From NCBI GenBank assembly GCA_963848675.1, contig CAWKEY010000023.1:124001-188000 (forward strand): DNA of 64,000 nucleotides. The letters run 5' to 3'. How positions within the stretch are numbered: position 1 is the stretch's first letter; every line of letters starts with the position of its first letter. A program made the translations under genes and the position numbers. This document shows positions 43,701-52,359 of this stretch, piece after piece. Under the pieces are notes generated by a model that saw only the letters and a list, made by a program, of their open reading frames with translations, ran no database searches and was not told where the DNA came from. The stretch comes from CAWKEY01 sp963848675. Lineage in GTDB: Bacteria; Pseudomonadota; Gammaproteobacteria; Methylococcales; Methylomonadaceae.

Positions 43701-46370
43701 ATGGTGACCAATAACCGCTTAGGCAATTTTCTTTTTCACTGGGGCAACTGGCTGTTATATGCACCGGTTTTGTTGCTGTCCATAGCCATTATATTGGCTG
43801 TTTTTGCGCTGCAATACACGGCCAATAATCTGAGTGTAAATACCGATACCACCGAACTGATTGCTCCGGATGCCCCCTTTCAACAAAACCGGCGCAAGGT
43901 TGAAAAAGCCTTCGGTCAGGACACGCACACCTTATTGCTGGTAGTTGAATCCAGCACACCCGAATTAACCAAGGCGGCAGGCAAACGTTTGCAACGTTTA
44001 CTGGGTGCCGATACCAGCCATTTTACAGAAGTTTATAACCCCGATGACAATGCCTTCTTTCATCAGAACGGTTTGCTCTATCTTGACAGTGACAAGCTAC
44101 AGTCCCTGGCCAATACCCTGTCTCAGGCGCAGCCTTTTATTGGCCGGATTTCTCAAGAGCCCAGTCTGAACGGTTTCTTTTCGATATTTTCAGATGCCTT
44201 GGATACTGCCAACAAGCCCCAGGAACTACCGATTGATCTGACTTCCCTGATCAGCAAAGTCACTTACACTCTGCATAAGTCCGTCAATGACGATAAGGGT
44301 TTGCTGTCCTGGCAGGAATTGATTGCAGAAAAAACATTAAGCATGGGACAGCCAGACAAAACGTTTATTTTTGTCCGGCCAATACTGGATTTCAGCCAAA
44401 TGCAACCGGCTGAAAATGCCATTGGGGCCGTCCGCCAGGCCATCGCTAAAATTCAAGACCCCAATCTGCCTGCGGTCAAGGTCTGGATCACCGGCGAAGT
44501 CGGCCTTGAACACGATGAACTGGCCGGTATCAGCCAAGGTACATTTGCCGCCAGTTTATTTTCTGTCGGCCTGGTTTGTCTGATCTTAATGATTGCCTAC
44601 CGCTCTTTTTTGCTCACCCTGGCTACCCTGTTTACGATCACTTTGGGCATGATTTTCAGCGGCCTGTTTGCCGCTTTTGCGGTCAAGCAACTGAATTTAA
44701 TTTCAGTCGCTTTTGCCGTTTCGAATATAGGTTTGGGCGTCGAATACGCCATCCACTTTTGTTTGCGTTACCGCGACAATCTGGGCCTGCATCGAAACCG
44801 TAACCAGGCCATACGCACGGCCTTATTGGCGACCAGCCCCTCCTTGTTATTGTGCGCAGTGACTACCTCCATTGGCCTTTATTCCTTCATTCCCACCGAT
44901 TATCAGGGCATATCCGAGCTGGGCTTACTGGCTGGAACCAGCCTTTTTATCTGTCTTTTTGTGACCTTGACGGTATTGCCCGCGCTATTAAAATTGTTGC
45001 CGGTATCGCCGGACAAGCAAACGACGGTTAATATCCCCGGCGCTGCCACAATTCCCGAAGCTTTAGCGGCCTTTACGCTCCACTATGCCAGGCCCATTTC
45101 CATGGTGACCGGCATCCTCGCGGTAATCGCACTCTTTCTCGTATTCGAGGTGAAAACCGACTTTAATCCGATCAATCTGCGCGATCCAGAGACTGAATCG
45201 GTCATCGCCTTCAAGGATTTGATGAAAAACAAAGCCACGACACCGATGACGCTGACCGTCCTGGCTGACAATGAAGCCACTGCGAAAAACTACCAGCGGC
45301 AAATGGCCGGGTTAAATTCGGTTGATAAAACGGTCAGCCTGTTCGATTTTTTACCGTCCGGCCAGGAAGACAAGCTGGCCTCAATCGAAGAAATGAACCT
45401 GATGATGGGCTCAATTGCTCAAGGCTTTCCCCGGCTGAACTATAACATTGACCCAACCACGGAAATCCAACGCCTGATCAAGGCAATAGACAACAGTCTG
45501 GCAATCAAAACCGATGTGCAAGAAATTTCCGCTTTACAGGCCTTTAAAGAAGAACTGAATGGCATCTTGCTTGAGCTTGGCACACGTCAGGAACCGAGCC
45601 GGCAGCAGTACATTGCAAAAATACAGACTTCGTTGCTCGGCACTTTGCCGATCGTCATGAACGAGCTCATTAACAATTTTAATGCGCAGGAAATCACACT
45701 GGCCGCCATTCCGGCCGATATTAAAGACCGCTGGCTGAGCAAGGACGGCTTGTACCGCATTCAAATATTTCCCAAAAAAGACTTGAACGACCTGGCCAGT
45801 CTCAAGCAGTTTATTACCGATGTGCAGCAGGTTGCACCGGATGCCACCGATTTGCCTGTCATGTATCTGGAGTCCATGGAAGCCGTGATCGGCGCCTTTC
45901 AGGAGGCCATCATCATTGCCTTGATTGCCATCGCGGTATTGTTATATTTCATCCGCCGCAATCTAACCGATACCTTGCTGGTGATGACGCCACTGATTCT
46001 GGCCGGCCTGTTCACCATGGCCAGCACCGTCATTACCGAAACCCCGATCAACTTCGCCAATATCATCGCGCTGCCCTTATTATTGGGCCTGGGCGTGGAT
46101 AACGGTATTCACATGGTTGAAAAACTGCGGCACTCGCTGTCGGAAGAACAGAACATCTATCAATCCAGCACCGCCCGCGGCATGTTCTACGGCGCCTTGA
46201 CCACGATTTCAAGTTTTGCCGGCCTGGCTTTTTCGCCGCATCAGGGCATCGCAAGCATGGGCCTGGTCATCACTATCGGCATTTTCTGGATCATGATGTG
46301 TACGTTTATCATTCTGCCTGCGCTCAGCAAACTGGTGTTAAAACATGAACAAGAAAGTGCACACGCTTAA
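43701..46370 (+). CDS. hpnN: RND/MMPL-family transporter, HpnN-like (hopanoid transport)
   Basis: An 889-residue protein with the RND layout: one N-terminal helix, a large periplasmic domain (about residues 45-265), five helices (about 280-440), a second helix and periplasmic domain (about 465-735) and five more helices. Conserved words are LSVNTDTTELIAPDAPF (DTxxLL-type), GLGVEYAIHFCLRYRD and the matching GLGVDNGIHMVEKLR in the second half; the acidic residues there carry the proton relay. The FFHQNGLLYLDSDKLQSLA segment resembles HpnN proteins, which move hopanoids to the outer membrane. A general MMPL lipid exporter is the alternative. Confidence 0.75.
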   Translation: MVTNNRLGNFLFHWGNWLLYAPVLLLSIAIILAVFALQYTANNLSVNTDTTELIAPDAPFQQNRRKVEKAFGQDTHTLLLVVESSTPELTKAAGKRLQRLLGADTSHFTEVYNPDDNAFFHQNGLLYLDSDKLQSLANTLSQAQPFIGRISQEPSLNGFFSIFSDALDTANKPQELPIDLTSLISKVTYTLHKSVNDDKGLLSWQELIAEKTLSMGQPDKTFIFVRPILDFSQMQPAENAIGAVRQAIAKIQDPNLPAVKVWITGEVGLEHDELAGISQGTFAASLFSVGLVCLILMIAYRSFLLTLATLFTITLGMIFSGLFAAFAVKQLNLISVAFAVSNIGLGVEYAIHFCLRYRDNLGLHRNRNQAIRTALLATSPSLLLCAVTTSIGLYSFIPTDYQGISELGLLAGTSLFICLFVTLTVLPALLKLLPVSPDKQTTVNIPGAATIPEALAAFTLHYARPISMVTGILAVIALFLVFEVKTDFNPINLRDPETESVIAFKDLMKNKATTPMTLTVLADNEATAKNYQRQMAGLNSVDKTVSLFDFLPSGQEDKLASIEEMNLMMGSIAQGFPRLNYNIDPTTEIQRLIKAIDNSLAIKTDVQEISALQAFKEELNGILLELGTRQEPSRQQYIAKIQTSLLGTLPIVMNELINNFNAQEITLAAIPADIKDRWLSKDGLYRIQIFPKKDLNDLASLKQFITDVQQVAPDATDLPVMYLESMEAVIGAFQEAIIIALIAIAVLLYFIRRNLTDTLLVMTPLILAGLFTMASTVITETPINFANIIALPLLLGLGVDNGIHMVEKLRHSLSEEQNIYQSSTARGMFYGALTTISSFAGLAFSPHQGIASMGLVITIGIFWIMMCTFIILPALSKLVLKHEQESAHA

Positions 46371-46453
46371 ACGCTTGACTTGAACTCAGGCTCGAACGGT
46401 GCCGGTTATTCTACAGACTGTAGTCATGGCTGAAATAGCCGTTTATTTAGCTA

Positions 46454-47434
46454 CTATCGGAGCCGGCTTTGTCTGATGGCGAATGCCACATCGGCCGCCT
46501 GCCGGTTTTCCTTGACATCATGCACGCGAAATATCCGCACCCCGGCCATAACCCCTAAAGCCGTAGTGACGGCCGTGGCGGTCACCAGTTCCGAGGGTTC
46601 GGAGACGTCACAGATCGTGCCCATGAAGCGCTTGCGGCTCGCGCCCAGCAGCACCGGGTAGCCGGTCGCCACAAAAACCTCCAGATGTGCGAGCAGGTCG
46701 AGATTATCCTGCTTGCGCTTGCCGAAACCGATGCCCGGATCAATGACAATGTTTTGCTTTTGGATGCCCGCCTTCAATGCAGCGTCGATACTGGCCTGCA
46801 AAGTGGTCAGCACTTCCTGCACAACATTTTCATAATACGGATTATCCTGCATGGTTTTCGGTTTACCCTGGCTATGCATCAAAATAATCGGCGTATCGGT
46901 TGCCGCCGCCAGTGCCAATAGGCCCTGATCATCCCTGCCCCCCGAAATATCGTTGATAAGATTGGCCCCGGCGGCAAGTGCCGCCGGGGCCACAGCGCTT
47001 GAAGTGGTATCAATACTGATCAGGACATTAGACGATAACTGGCGCCTGATGGCGGCAATAACCGGCACCACCCGCTGAATTTGTTCGTCCGCACTCACGG
47101 CATCCGCGCCGGGCCGGGTCGATTCGCCGCCGATATCAATCATATCCGCGCCGTCGGCGAGCATGCGCTCAACCTGTCTTAACGCGGCATGAACATCCGA
47201 ATACTTGCCGCCGTCAGAGAAACTGTCCGGCGTGACATTTAAAATCCCCATAATCAGCGGTTTATCGCCATGGATGGCGTGTATGCCACAAGTCAGTCGG
47301 GAACTGGCGTGGCGATCGCCATGGATGGCGTGTATGCCACAAGTCAGTCGGGAACTGGTGTGGCGATCGCCATGGATAGCGTGTATGCCACAAGTCAGTC
47401 CGGAACTGGCGTGGCGATTGACTTGGCTGAACAT
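46454..47434 (-). CDS. folP: Dihydropteroate synthase with an inserted N-terminal 17-residue tandem repeat
   Basis: A 326-residue enzyme joining p-aminobenzoate and dihydropterin pyrophosphate in folate synthesis. The catalytic barrel begins KPLIMGILNVTPDSFSDGG (about residue 57) and has DIGGESTRPGA, LINDISGG, the helix VIDPGIGFGKRKQDNL and the final RVHDVKENRQA. Compared with ordinary DHPS (about 270-280 residues), it has about 50 extra N-terminal residues made of three copies of HASSRLTCGIHAIHGDR or close variants. These derive from a 51-bp DNA repeat. The start ATG at 47434 has a very good AAGGAG seven bases upstream, so the repeat lies between a genuine start and the enzyme. It is divergent from the pterin operon. 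Confidence 0.95.
   Translation of the reverse strand: MFSQVNRHASSGLTCGIHAIHGDRHTSSRLTCGIHAIHGDRHASSRLTCGIHAIHGDKPLIMGILNVTPDSFSDGGKYSDVHAALRQVERMLADGADMIDIGGESTRPGADAVSADEQIQRVVPVIAAIRRQLSSNVLISIDTTSSAVAPAALAAGANLINDISGGRDDQGLLALAAATDTPIILMHSQGKPKTMQDNPYYENVVQEVLTTLQASIDAALKAGIQKQNIVIDPGIGFGKRKQDNLDLLAHLEVFVATGYPVLLGASRKRFMGTICDVSEPSELVTATAVTTALGVMAGVRIFRVHDVKENRQAADVAFAIRQSRLR
47261..47413. repeat. Three tandem copies of a 51-bp repeat inside folP
   Basis: Plus-strand units are 47261-47311, 47312-47362 and 47363-47413, exactly 51 bases each, followed by a five-base start of a fourth (GCGAT). Units two and three begin GCGATCGCCATGGAT and run through GTGTATGCCACAAGTC; the first begins TTTATCGCC. 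They carry the octamer GCGATCGC, the same as the HIP1 palindrome known from cyanobacteria. Being a multiple of three, they keep the folP frame open on the minus strand. The units share about 80% identity with those in the DUF447 gene at 49688. Confidence 0.95.
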
Positions 47435-47592
47435 TGCTGAGCTCCTTTGTGTGTTGCAGCATATTGATTTTGAAGCAGTTTAAAACGGCTACAGCCGTCC
47501 CTAACAGCGCCGAAAAAATGCTCAACATTACGATGTGCATCCCTACATTAATGTTTTTTCGCGCATTTTTGGCTTATTGTGAACGGCCTTAA

Positions 47593-47622
47593 GACAATTT
47601 TAAACAGCTTCTCGGGTATAAT
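47593..47622 (+). promoter_or_regulatory. Possible promoter of the pterin operon
   Basis: TATAAT lies at 47617-47622, 70 bases before the operon start. The -35 candidate GACAAT at 47593 is poor. The region is the divergent space between folP and the flavoprotein gene. Confidence 0.3.
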
Positions 47623-47691
47623 AAGCAACTTTTTTCGATCCCGACTGGCTTTGTGCTGCTGCAAAACCCGTCCCTGTGAATCACTATTGTA

Positions 47692-48231
47692 ATGGATAAA
47701 CCCCGTTTGGCCTGGGCCATCACCGGCTCCGGACATTATATAGAAGAATGCCTGGCCTTCATGCTGACGCTACCGGATGTTGATCTATACATCAGCCAGG
47801 CCGGCGAAGAGGTGTTAAGAATGTACGGCATCAATCTAAAAGACATCCGCGAAAAAATGCCCGTGTACCGCGATAAAACGGCTTCATCGCCGCCTGTGGG
47901 GCATTTTTATAAAGGCTATTATCATACCTTCGTGATGGCGCCGGCCACCTCGAACACGGTTGCCAAATGTGTATTGGGCATAGCCGACTCCCTGGTCACC
48001 AATCTGTACTCCCAGGCCGGCAAATGCAAGGTGCCGAGCATTGTCTATCCCTGCGATACTGCCCCGGAAATGGAAACCACGGCGCCAGGCAATAAAAAAT
48101 TCATGGTCTATCCGCGCAAAATCGATCTGGAAGGCACCGCCAAATTACGCAGCTTCGAATACACAACCGTCGTTGACAGTGTCGATGAGTTGATCATTAC
48201 AGTGAATGAACGGCTTAAATATCTGGCATGA
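47692..48231 (+). CDS. Flavoprotein of the archaeoflavoprotein/dihydromethanopterin reductase (DmrB/AfpA) type
   Basis: A 179-residue protein of the flavoprotein (PF02441) fold: an N-terminal ITGSGHYIEECL phosphate-binding loop, the FVMAPATSNTVAKCVLGIADSLVTNL block and the conserved IVYPCD motif. Homologues in archaea and methylotrophs are called AfpA or DmrB and reduce dihydromethanopterin to tetrahydromethanopterin. It opens a four-gene operon with four-base overlaps whose other members also belong to tetrahydromethanopterin/methanofuran synthesis, which strongly supports the role. The exact reaction here is inferred from family and context. Confidence 0.85.
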   Translation: MDKPRLAWAITGSGHYIEECLAFMLTLPDVDLYISQAGEEVLRMYGINLKDIREKMPVYRDKTASSPPVGHFYKGYYHTFVMAPATSNTVAKCVLGIADSLVTNLYSQAGKCKVPSIVYPCDTAPEMETTAPGNKKFMVYPRKIDLEGTAKLRSFEYTTVVDSVDELIITVNERLKYLA

Positions 48232-49619
48232 GCGAACACATACTCTTTCTTACCGGCAAACTGGCTGAAAAACAGCTGCATAATATTCTGCAAAAAATGC
48301 AGCCGGAATTCGCCTATACCGTGCATCAGCTGGGTTTAAAAGTCGCGGCCTTAATGACAGCGGATATGATACGGCGACGATTGACTGATACCTTCGGTGC
48401 CGACCGCATACTGGTGCCCGGACGCTGCCGCGGCGATCTGGCAACGCTGTCCCGGGAGTTGGGCCTGCCCATTGAACGCGGGCCTGATGAACTCAAAGAC
48501 CTGCCGCAATTTTTCGGCAAATCCGCACACCAATATGATTTAAGCCGCTACAGCGTCAATATCTTTGCCGAAATAACCGATGCGCCGAATATCCCTGTTG
48601 AAGAGGTGGTCAAGCGCGCTTATTACTACCAACAAAACGGCGCCGATGTCATCGACATCGGCTGTTTGCCCAGCACCGATTTTCCGCATCTGGAAGATTG
48701 CATCCGCAGCTTGAAACAGGAAGGCTTTACGGTCAGCATCGATTCACTTGAACAGGATGATCTGCTGCGCGGCGGCAAGGCCGGCGCCGATTACCTGCTC
48801 AGTTTGCACGAAAGCAGTCTCTGGATTGCCGATGAAGTGGCGGCAACGCCCATTCTGATTCCGGAAAAACATGAAGACCTGGCTTCGCTGGAGCGCGCCA
48901 TTACCGGCATGCAGGCCAAAAATCGCCGGTTTATCGTGGACCCGATTCTGGACCCCCTGCATTTTGGCTTTACCGCCTCCCTGGTGCGCTATCATGAGGT
49001 CAGAAGACGCTATCCGCATATCGAAATGATGATGGGGGTCGGCAATATCACCGAACTGACCCATGCCGATACCATGGGCATGAATGCCTTACTGCTGGGC
49101 ATCTGTTCGGAACTCAATATCAACAATATCCTGGCCACCGAAGTCAGCAAACATGCCTGCCGTGCGATTAAGGAAGCCGATCTGGCACGCCGCATCATGT
49201 TTGCGGCCAAAGAGCACGAAACACTGCCCAAACATATCGATCCCGGCTTGATGGCCCTGCACGAAACCGCACCGTTTCCTTATGCACTAGATGAAATCAA
49301 GGAATTGCAGGCGCAAATCAAAGACCCCAGTTTCCGCATTCAGATCAGCGCCGAAGGGTTCCATATTTTCAATCGTGACGGCTTTCACAGCGCCACCGAC
49401 CCATTCGAGCTGTTTCCACAACTGCAGGTTGAAAACGATGGCGGACATGCTTTTTATCTGGGCGTGGAACTGGCCCGCGCGGAGATTGCCTGGCAGTTGG
49501 GCAAGCGCTATAGCCAGGACCAGGCATTGACCTGGGGCTGCGCTACTCAGCAAACCGAACCCACTGTTGACCTGCACACCTTTAAACCGGCGGGTACCAC
49601 CTTACAAAAAAACAAATGA
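48228..49619 (+). CDS. Dihydropteroate synthase-like protein of tetrahydromethanopterin synthesis (archaeal type, DUF6513)
   Basis: A 463-residue protein. The N-terminal part (about 1-130; HILFLTGKLAEKQLHNIL) is the DUF6513-type extension, and a DHPS-like TIM barrel follows (ADVIDIGCLPSTDFPHLEDC at about 138-158, VSIDS, IVDPILDPLHFGF, MMMGVGNITELTHAD). It keeps the barrel but not the standard DHPS GILNVTPDSF or GESTRPG sequences. Such proteins are found in methanogens and methylotrophs and are thought to act in methanopterin assembly in place of folate DHPS. It overlaps its neighbours by four bases on each side. Confidence 0.88.
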   Translation: MSEHILFLTGKLAEKQLHNILQKMQPEFAYTVHQLGLKVAALMTADMIRRRLTDTFGADRILVPGRCRGDLATLSRELGLPIERGPDELKDLPQFFGKSAHQYDLSRYSVNIFAEITDAPNIPVEEVVKRAYYYQQNGADVIDIGCLPSTDFPHLEDCIRSLKQEGFTVSIDSLEQDDLLRGGKAGADYLLSLHESSLWIADEVAATPILIPEKHEDLASLERAITGMQAKNRRFIVDPILDPLHFGFTASLVRYHEVRRRYPHIEMMMGVGNITELTHADTMGMNALLLGICSELNINNILATEVSKHACRAIKEADLARRIMFAAKEHETLPKHIDPGLMALHETAPFPYALDEIKELQAQIKDPSFRIQISAEGFHIFNRDGFHSATDPFELFPQLQVENDGGHAFYLGVELARAEIAWQLGKRYSQDQALTWGCATQQTEPTVDLHTFKPAGTTLQKNK

Positions 49620-50383
49620 TTCAAGAAACGATCGTTACCACGCAGAACCGCTCAGGTCTGCCCCATATCGCCCCCATGGGCATCCATGTTATCGCCAGGG
49701 ATGGTGTGTATGCTGCAAGCCCGTCGGGAACGGGTGCAGCGATCGCCAGGGATGGTGTGTATGCTGCAAGCCCGTCGGGAACGGGTGCAGCGATCGCCAG
49801 GGATGGTGTGTATGCTGCAAGCCCGTCGGGAACGGGTGCAGCGATCGCCAGGGATGGTGTGTATGCTGCAAGCCAGCCGGGAACGAACACAGCGACGGAC
49901 GAAGACTTTATCATATTGCCGTTCCGTCCCTCGACAACGCTGAATAACCTGCTGGAAGGCAAGACTGCCGTCATCAATTATTGTGATGATGTGCGAATTT
50001 TTGCCGGCTGTCTGACCGGACGCCGCAACTGGCCGTTAACACCGGCGGAGAAAATCGACGGCCAGGTGTTGAAGGCGGCGTTAGCGCATACCGAAGTCGA
50101 ACTGCTGCGTATCGAAGAAGATGCCCTGCGGCCAAAACTGTTTTGCAAAGCTGTTCATACCGTTAATCATGCGCCATTCAAAGGCTTTAACCGCGCCCAG
50201 TTCTCTGTACTGGAAGCCGCCATTCTGGTCAGCCGCTTAAACATGATTCCGCTGGAAAAAATCGAGTCAGAGCTGGACTACCTGCGCATCGGCCTTGAAA
50301 AAACAGCCGGACACAACGAGCTGGAGGCCTGGGGCTGGCTGATGAAAGTTGTTGACAACTATAAAGCCGAGATCAGCGCATGA
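49616..50383 (+). CDS. DUF447 family protein interrupted by a 17-residue tandem repeat
   Basis: A 255-residue protein of the DUF447 family (FMN-binding split-barrel type) that accompanies tetrahydromethanopterin genes in methylotrophs. The N-terminus MIQETIVTTQNRSGLPHIAP and the later FRPSTTLNNLL, VINYCDDVRIFAGCLTGRR match the family. Between them (about residues 25-92) lie four copies of IARDGVYAASPSGTGAA. In ordinary members the beginning passes directly from HIAPMG to the FRPSTTL strand within about 10-15 residues. The repeat therefore sits in a surface turn after the second strand. The frame stays open and the gene is likely still made. It overlaps both neighbours by four bases. Confidence 0.85.
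   Translation: MIQETIVTTQNRSGLPHIAPMGIHVIARDGVYAASPSGTGAAIARDGVYAASPSGTGAAIARDGVYAASPSGTGAAIARDGVYAASQPGTNTATDEDFIILPFRPSTTLNNLLEGKTAVINYCDDVRIFAGCLTGRRNWPLTPAEKIDGQVLKAALAHTEVELLRIEEDALRPKLFCKAVHTVNHAPFKGFNRAQFSVLEAAILVSRLNMIPLEKIESELDYLRIGLEKTAGHNELEAWGWLMKVVDNYKAEISA
49688..49891. repeat. Four tandem copies of the 51-bp repeat inside the DUF447 gene
   Basis: The units are 49688-49738, 49739-49789, 49790-49840 and 49841-49891. The second and third are identical; the first differs at its first bases and the fourth diverges at its end (AGCCAGCCGGGAACGAACACA). The junctions create GCGATCGC octamers. About 41 of 51 positions match the folP repeat, in the same genomic orientation, though here the sense strand is read. 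Confidence 0.95.
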
Positions 50384-51066
50384 CCGGCATGCTGGCCAGC
50401 GTCAACAGCCTGGACGAAGCCCTTATCGTTTTGTCTGAAAAGGTCGATATCATCGATCTGAAACAACCCGCGCGCGGTGCTTTGGGCGCCTTGGATACAC
50501 AGCAGGTTACACAGATTGTTGAAGAAATTGCCGACGCCTGCCCGGTCAGCGCCACCGTCGGCGACCTGCCCATGCACGCCGGGATTGTTGGTGATGCCGT
50601 GGCCCGGATGGCCAAAACCGGCGTCGATTATATAAAAATCGGCTTTTTCCCGGGGGGCGATCCCTTGGGTACGCTGCATACACTATCCGCGTTAGCACGA
50701 GACCATGCGTTGATCGCCGTGTTATTTGCCGATACGGCGCCCGACTTTAAAATCCTGCTACCGGCGCTGAAAACGGCCGGCTTTAAAGGCGTTATGCTCG
50801 ATACCATGGATAAAACCAGTGGCTCTTTAACACAGCTCATGAGCAAAGCCTGTATTGAGCAATTTGTTCTGGGGGCCAAGGCGCATCAATTGCTATGCGG
50901 ACTGGCCGGATCACTCAGGCTGTCAGATATCAGCGCTCTTGTGCCCTATCAGGCCGATTATCTGGGCTTTAGAGGCGCCTTGTGCCGGCGGCACCAGCGA
51001 ACCGCACAACTCGACCGGCTGGCTATCCAGCAGATTAGACAGGCACTGCAAAACGCTCATGGCTAA
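50380..51066 (+). CDS. mfnB: MfnB-like (5-formylfuran-3-yl)methyl phosphate synthase
   Basis: A 228-residue TIM-barrel protein (PF04476, DUF556). The N-terminus MLASVNSLDEALIVL, then VDIIDLKQPARGALGALD carries the catalytic lysine of the family, and DYIKIGFFP the second lysine; the Asp in MLDTMDK is also conserved. MfnB condenses two glyceraldehyde 3-phosphates into the furan precursor of methanofuran; methylotrophs use methylofuran in formaldehyde oxidation. It is the last gene of the overlapping operon. Its 3' end overlaps the start of the frameshifted symporter gene by eight bases. Confidence 0.9.
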   Translation: MTGMLASVNSLDEALIVLSEKVDIIDLKQPARGALGALDTQQVTQIVEEIADACPVSATVGDLPMHAGIVGDAVARMAKTGVDYIKIGFFPGGDPLGTLHTLSALARDHALIAVLFADTAPDFKILLPALKTAGFKGVMLDTMDKTSGSLTQLMSKACIEQFVLGAKAHQLLCGLAGSLRLSDISALVPYQADYLGFRGALCRRHQRTAQLDRLAIQQIRQALQNAHG

Positions 51067-52352
51067 AGCCCCCATCACCACAAAGATCCTGATCGCCATG
51101 GCCCTCGGCCTGGGCCTGGGCAGTTTGCTGAATGGCTTTGCCGGCGACAACGCCTTTATCCAGACTTATCTGGTGAATGGCGTGTTTCATGTGCTGGGTG
51201 CGGCGTTTATCAATTGTTTGAAAATGCTCGTAGTGCCGCTGATCACTTTTTCTCTGATCTGCGGTGTTTGCGGCATAGGCGATGTCAGCGTGCTGGGCCG
51301 CGTGGGCATCAAAGCATTGCTGCTCTATATCCTGACCACGGCGATTGCAATCACGCTGGCATTGATGGTGGCGATTTTGATCGCACCGGGCAAAGGCTTC
51401 GAACCCACTCAGGCCCTGGCCAGCTTTACCCCGACTCCTGCCCCGCCGCTGACGGAGGTGCTGATTAACCTGATCCCCGGCAATCCCGTGCAGGCCTTTG
51501 CCGAGGGCAATATGCTGCAGATCATTTTCTTCGTGATTGTTTTTGCCGTCGCCATGCTGATGTCGGGAGCTCCGGGCAGGCAACTGGCCGAATCGGCAGA
51601 AAGGACTAAATGAAGTGATGATGCAAGTGGTCACGCTGGTAATGGATCTTGCCCCGGTGGGCGTCTTCTGCCTAATGGCCAAAACCTTTTCCGAGCAGGG
51701 CTTCGACCTGATCATGCCGCTGATCGGTTATTTTACCGTGGTAATCGTTTGCCTGCTGCTGCATTTTTTCGGCACGTTCGGCCTGCTCATTGCTTTTGCC
51801 GCCAAGCTGAATCCAGCCGTGTTTTTCAGAAAAATGCGCCCGGCGCACATTTTCGCCTTTAGCACGGCCAGTTCCAATGCCACCATCCCGGTGACCCTGC
51901 AGGTTGTTGAGAAACGCCTGGGCGTCAACAATGCCACGGCCGCGTTTACCATCCCGCTGGGCGCCACCATCAACATGGACGGCACCGCCATTATGCAGGG
52001 TGTGGCCTGCGTGTTTATCGCCAATGTCTACCATATCGGCCTTAATTTCGACGATTATGTGACGGTCGTCGGCATGTCGATTCTGGCCTCGATCGGCACC
52101 GCCGGCGTTCCTGGCGTTGGCCTGATTATGCTGGCGATGGTGTTCGATCAGGTGGGGCTACCCGTTGAAGGCATAGGCTTGATTCTGGGCATTGACCGTA
52201 TTCTGGACATGCTGCGAACCGTGGTTAATGTCACCGGTGACGCCGCCGTCACCTGCATGGTCGCGCGCGGAGAAAACACCCTGGATGACCGTATTTTCAA
52301 TGATCCTGAAGCAGGCCTGATCACTGAAATCAAACTCCCTCATAAATCGTAA
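51059..52352 (+). pseudogene. Dicarboxylate/amino acid:cation symporter (DAACS), frameshifted
   Basis: Two adjacent frames together make one DAACS protein of 430 residues. The first part (51059-51613) starts MAKAPITTKILIAMALGLGLG and ends at TGA after AESAERTK. The second (from about 51605) continues LNEVMMQVVTLVMDLAPVGVF and contains the transport core FSTASSNATIPVTLQVV, PLGATINMDGTAIMQG and the last conserved DRILDMLRTVVNVTGD. Removing one A from the AAA at 51600-51602 restores a single frame of exactly 431 codons. Real mutation, sequencing error or recoding are all possible; ATG re-initiation behind AAAGGA near 51600 could give two halves. Confidence 0.85.
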
Positions 52353-52359
52353 AGCGCTA

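Noticed and set aside
47261..49891. Tandem repeats as a possible CRISPR array
   Set aside because: Units are directly joined 51-bp tandem copies with no unique spacers, lie inside coding genes, and no cas genes are nearby.
49621..49977. 118-residue minus-strand frame across the DUF447 repeat
   Set aside because: It is open only because the 51-bp repeat lacks stops in several frames; the plus-strand frame matches the DUF447 family before and after the repeat.
51035..51715. 226-residue minus-strand frame opposite the symporter gene
   Set aside because: His/Gln/Arg-rich composition is typical of an antisense shadow; the plus strand encodes recognisable DAACS sequence.
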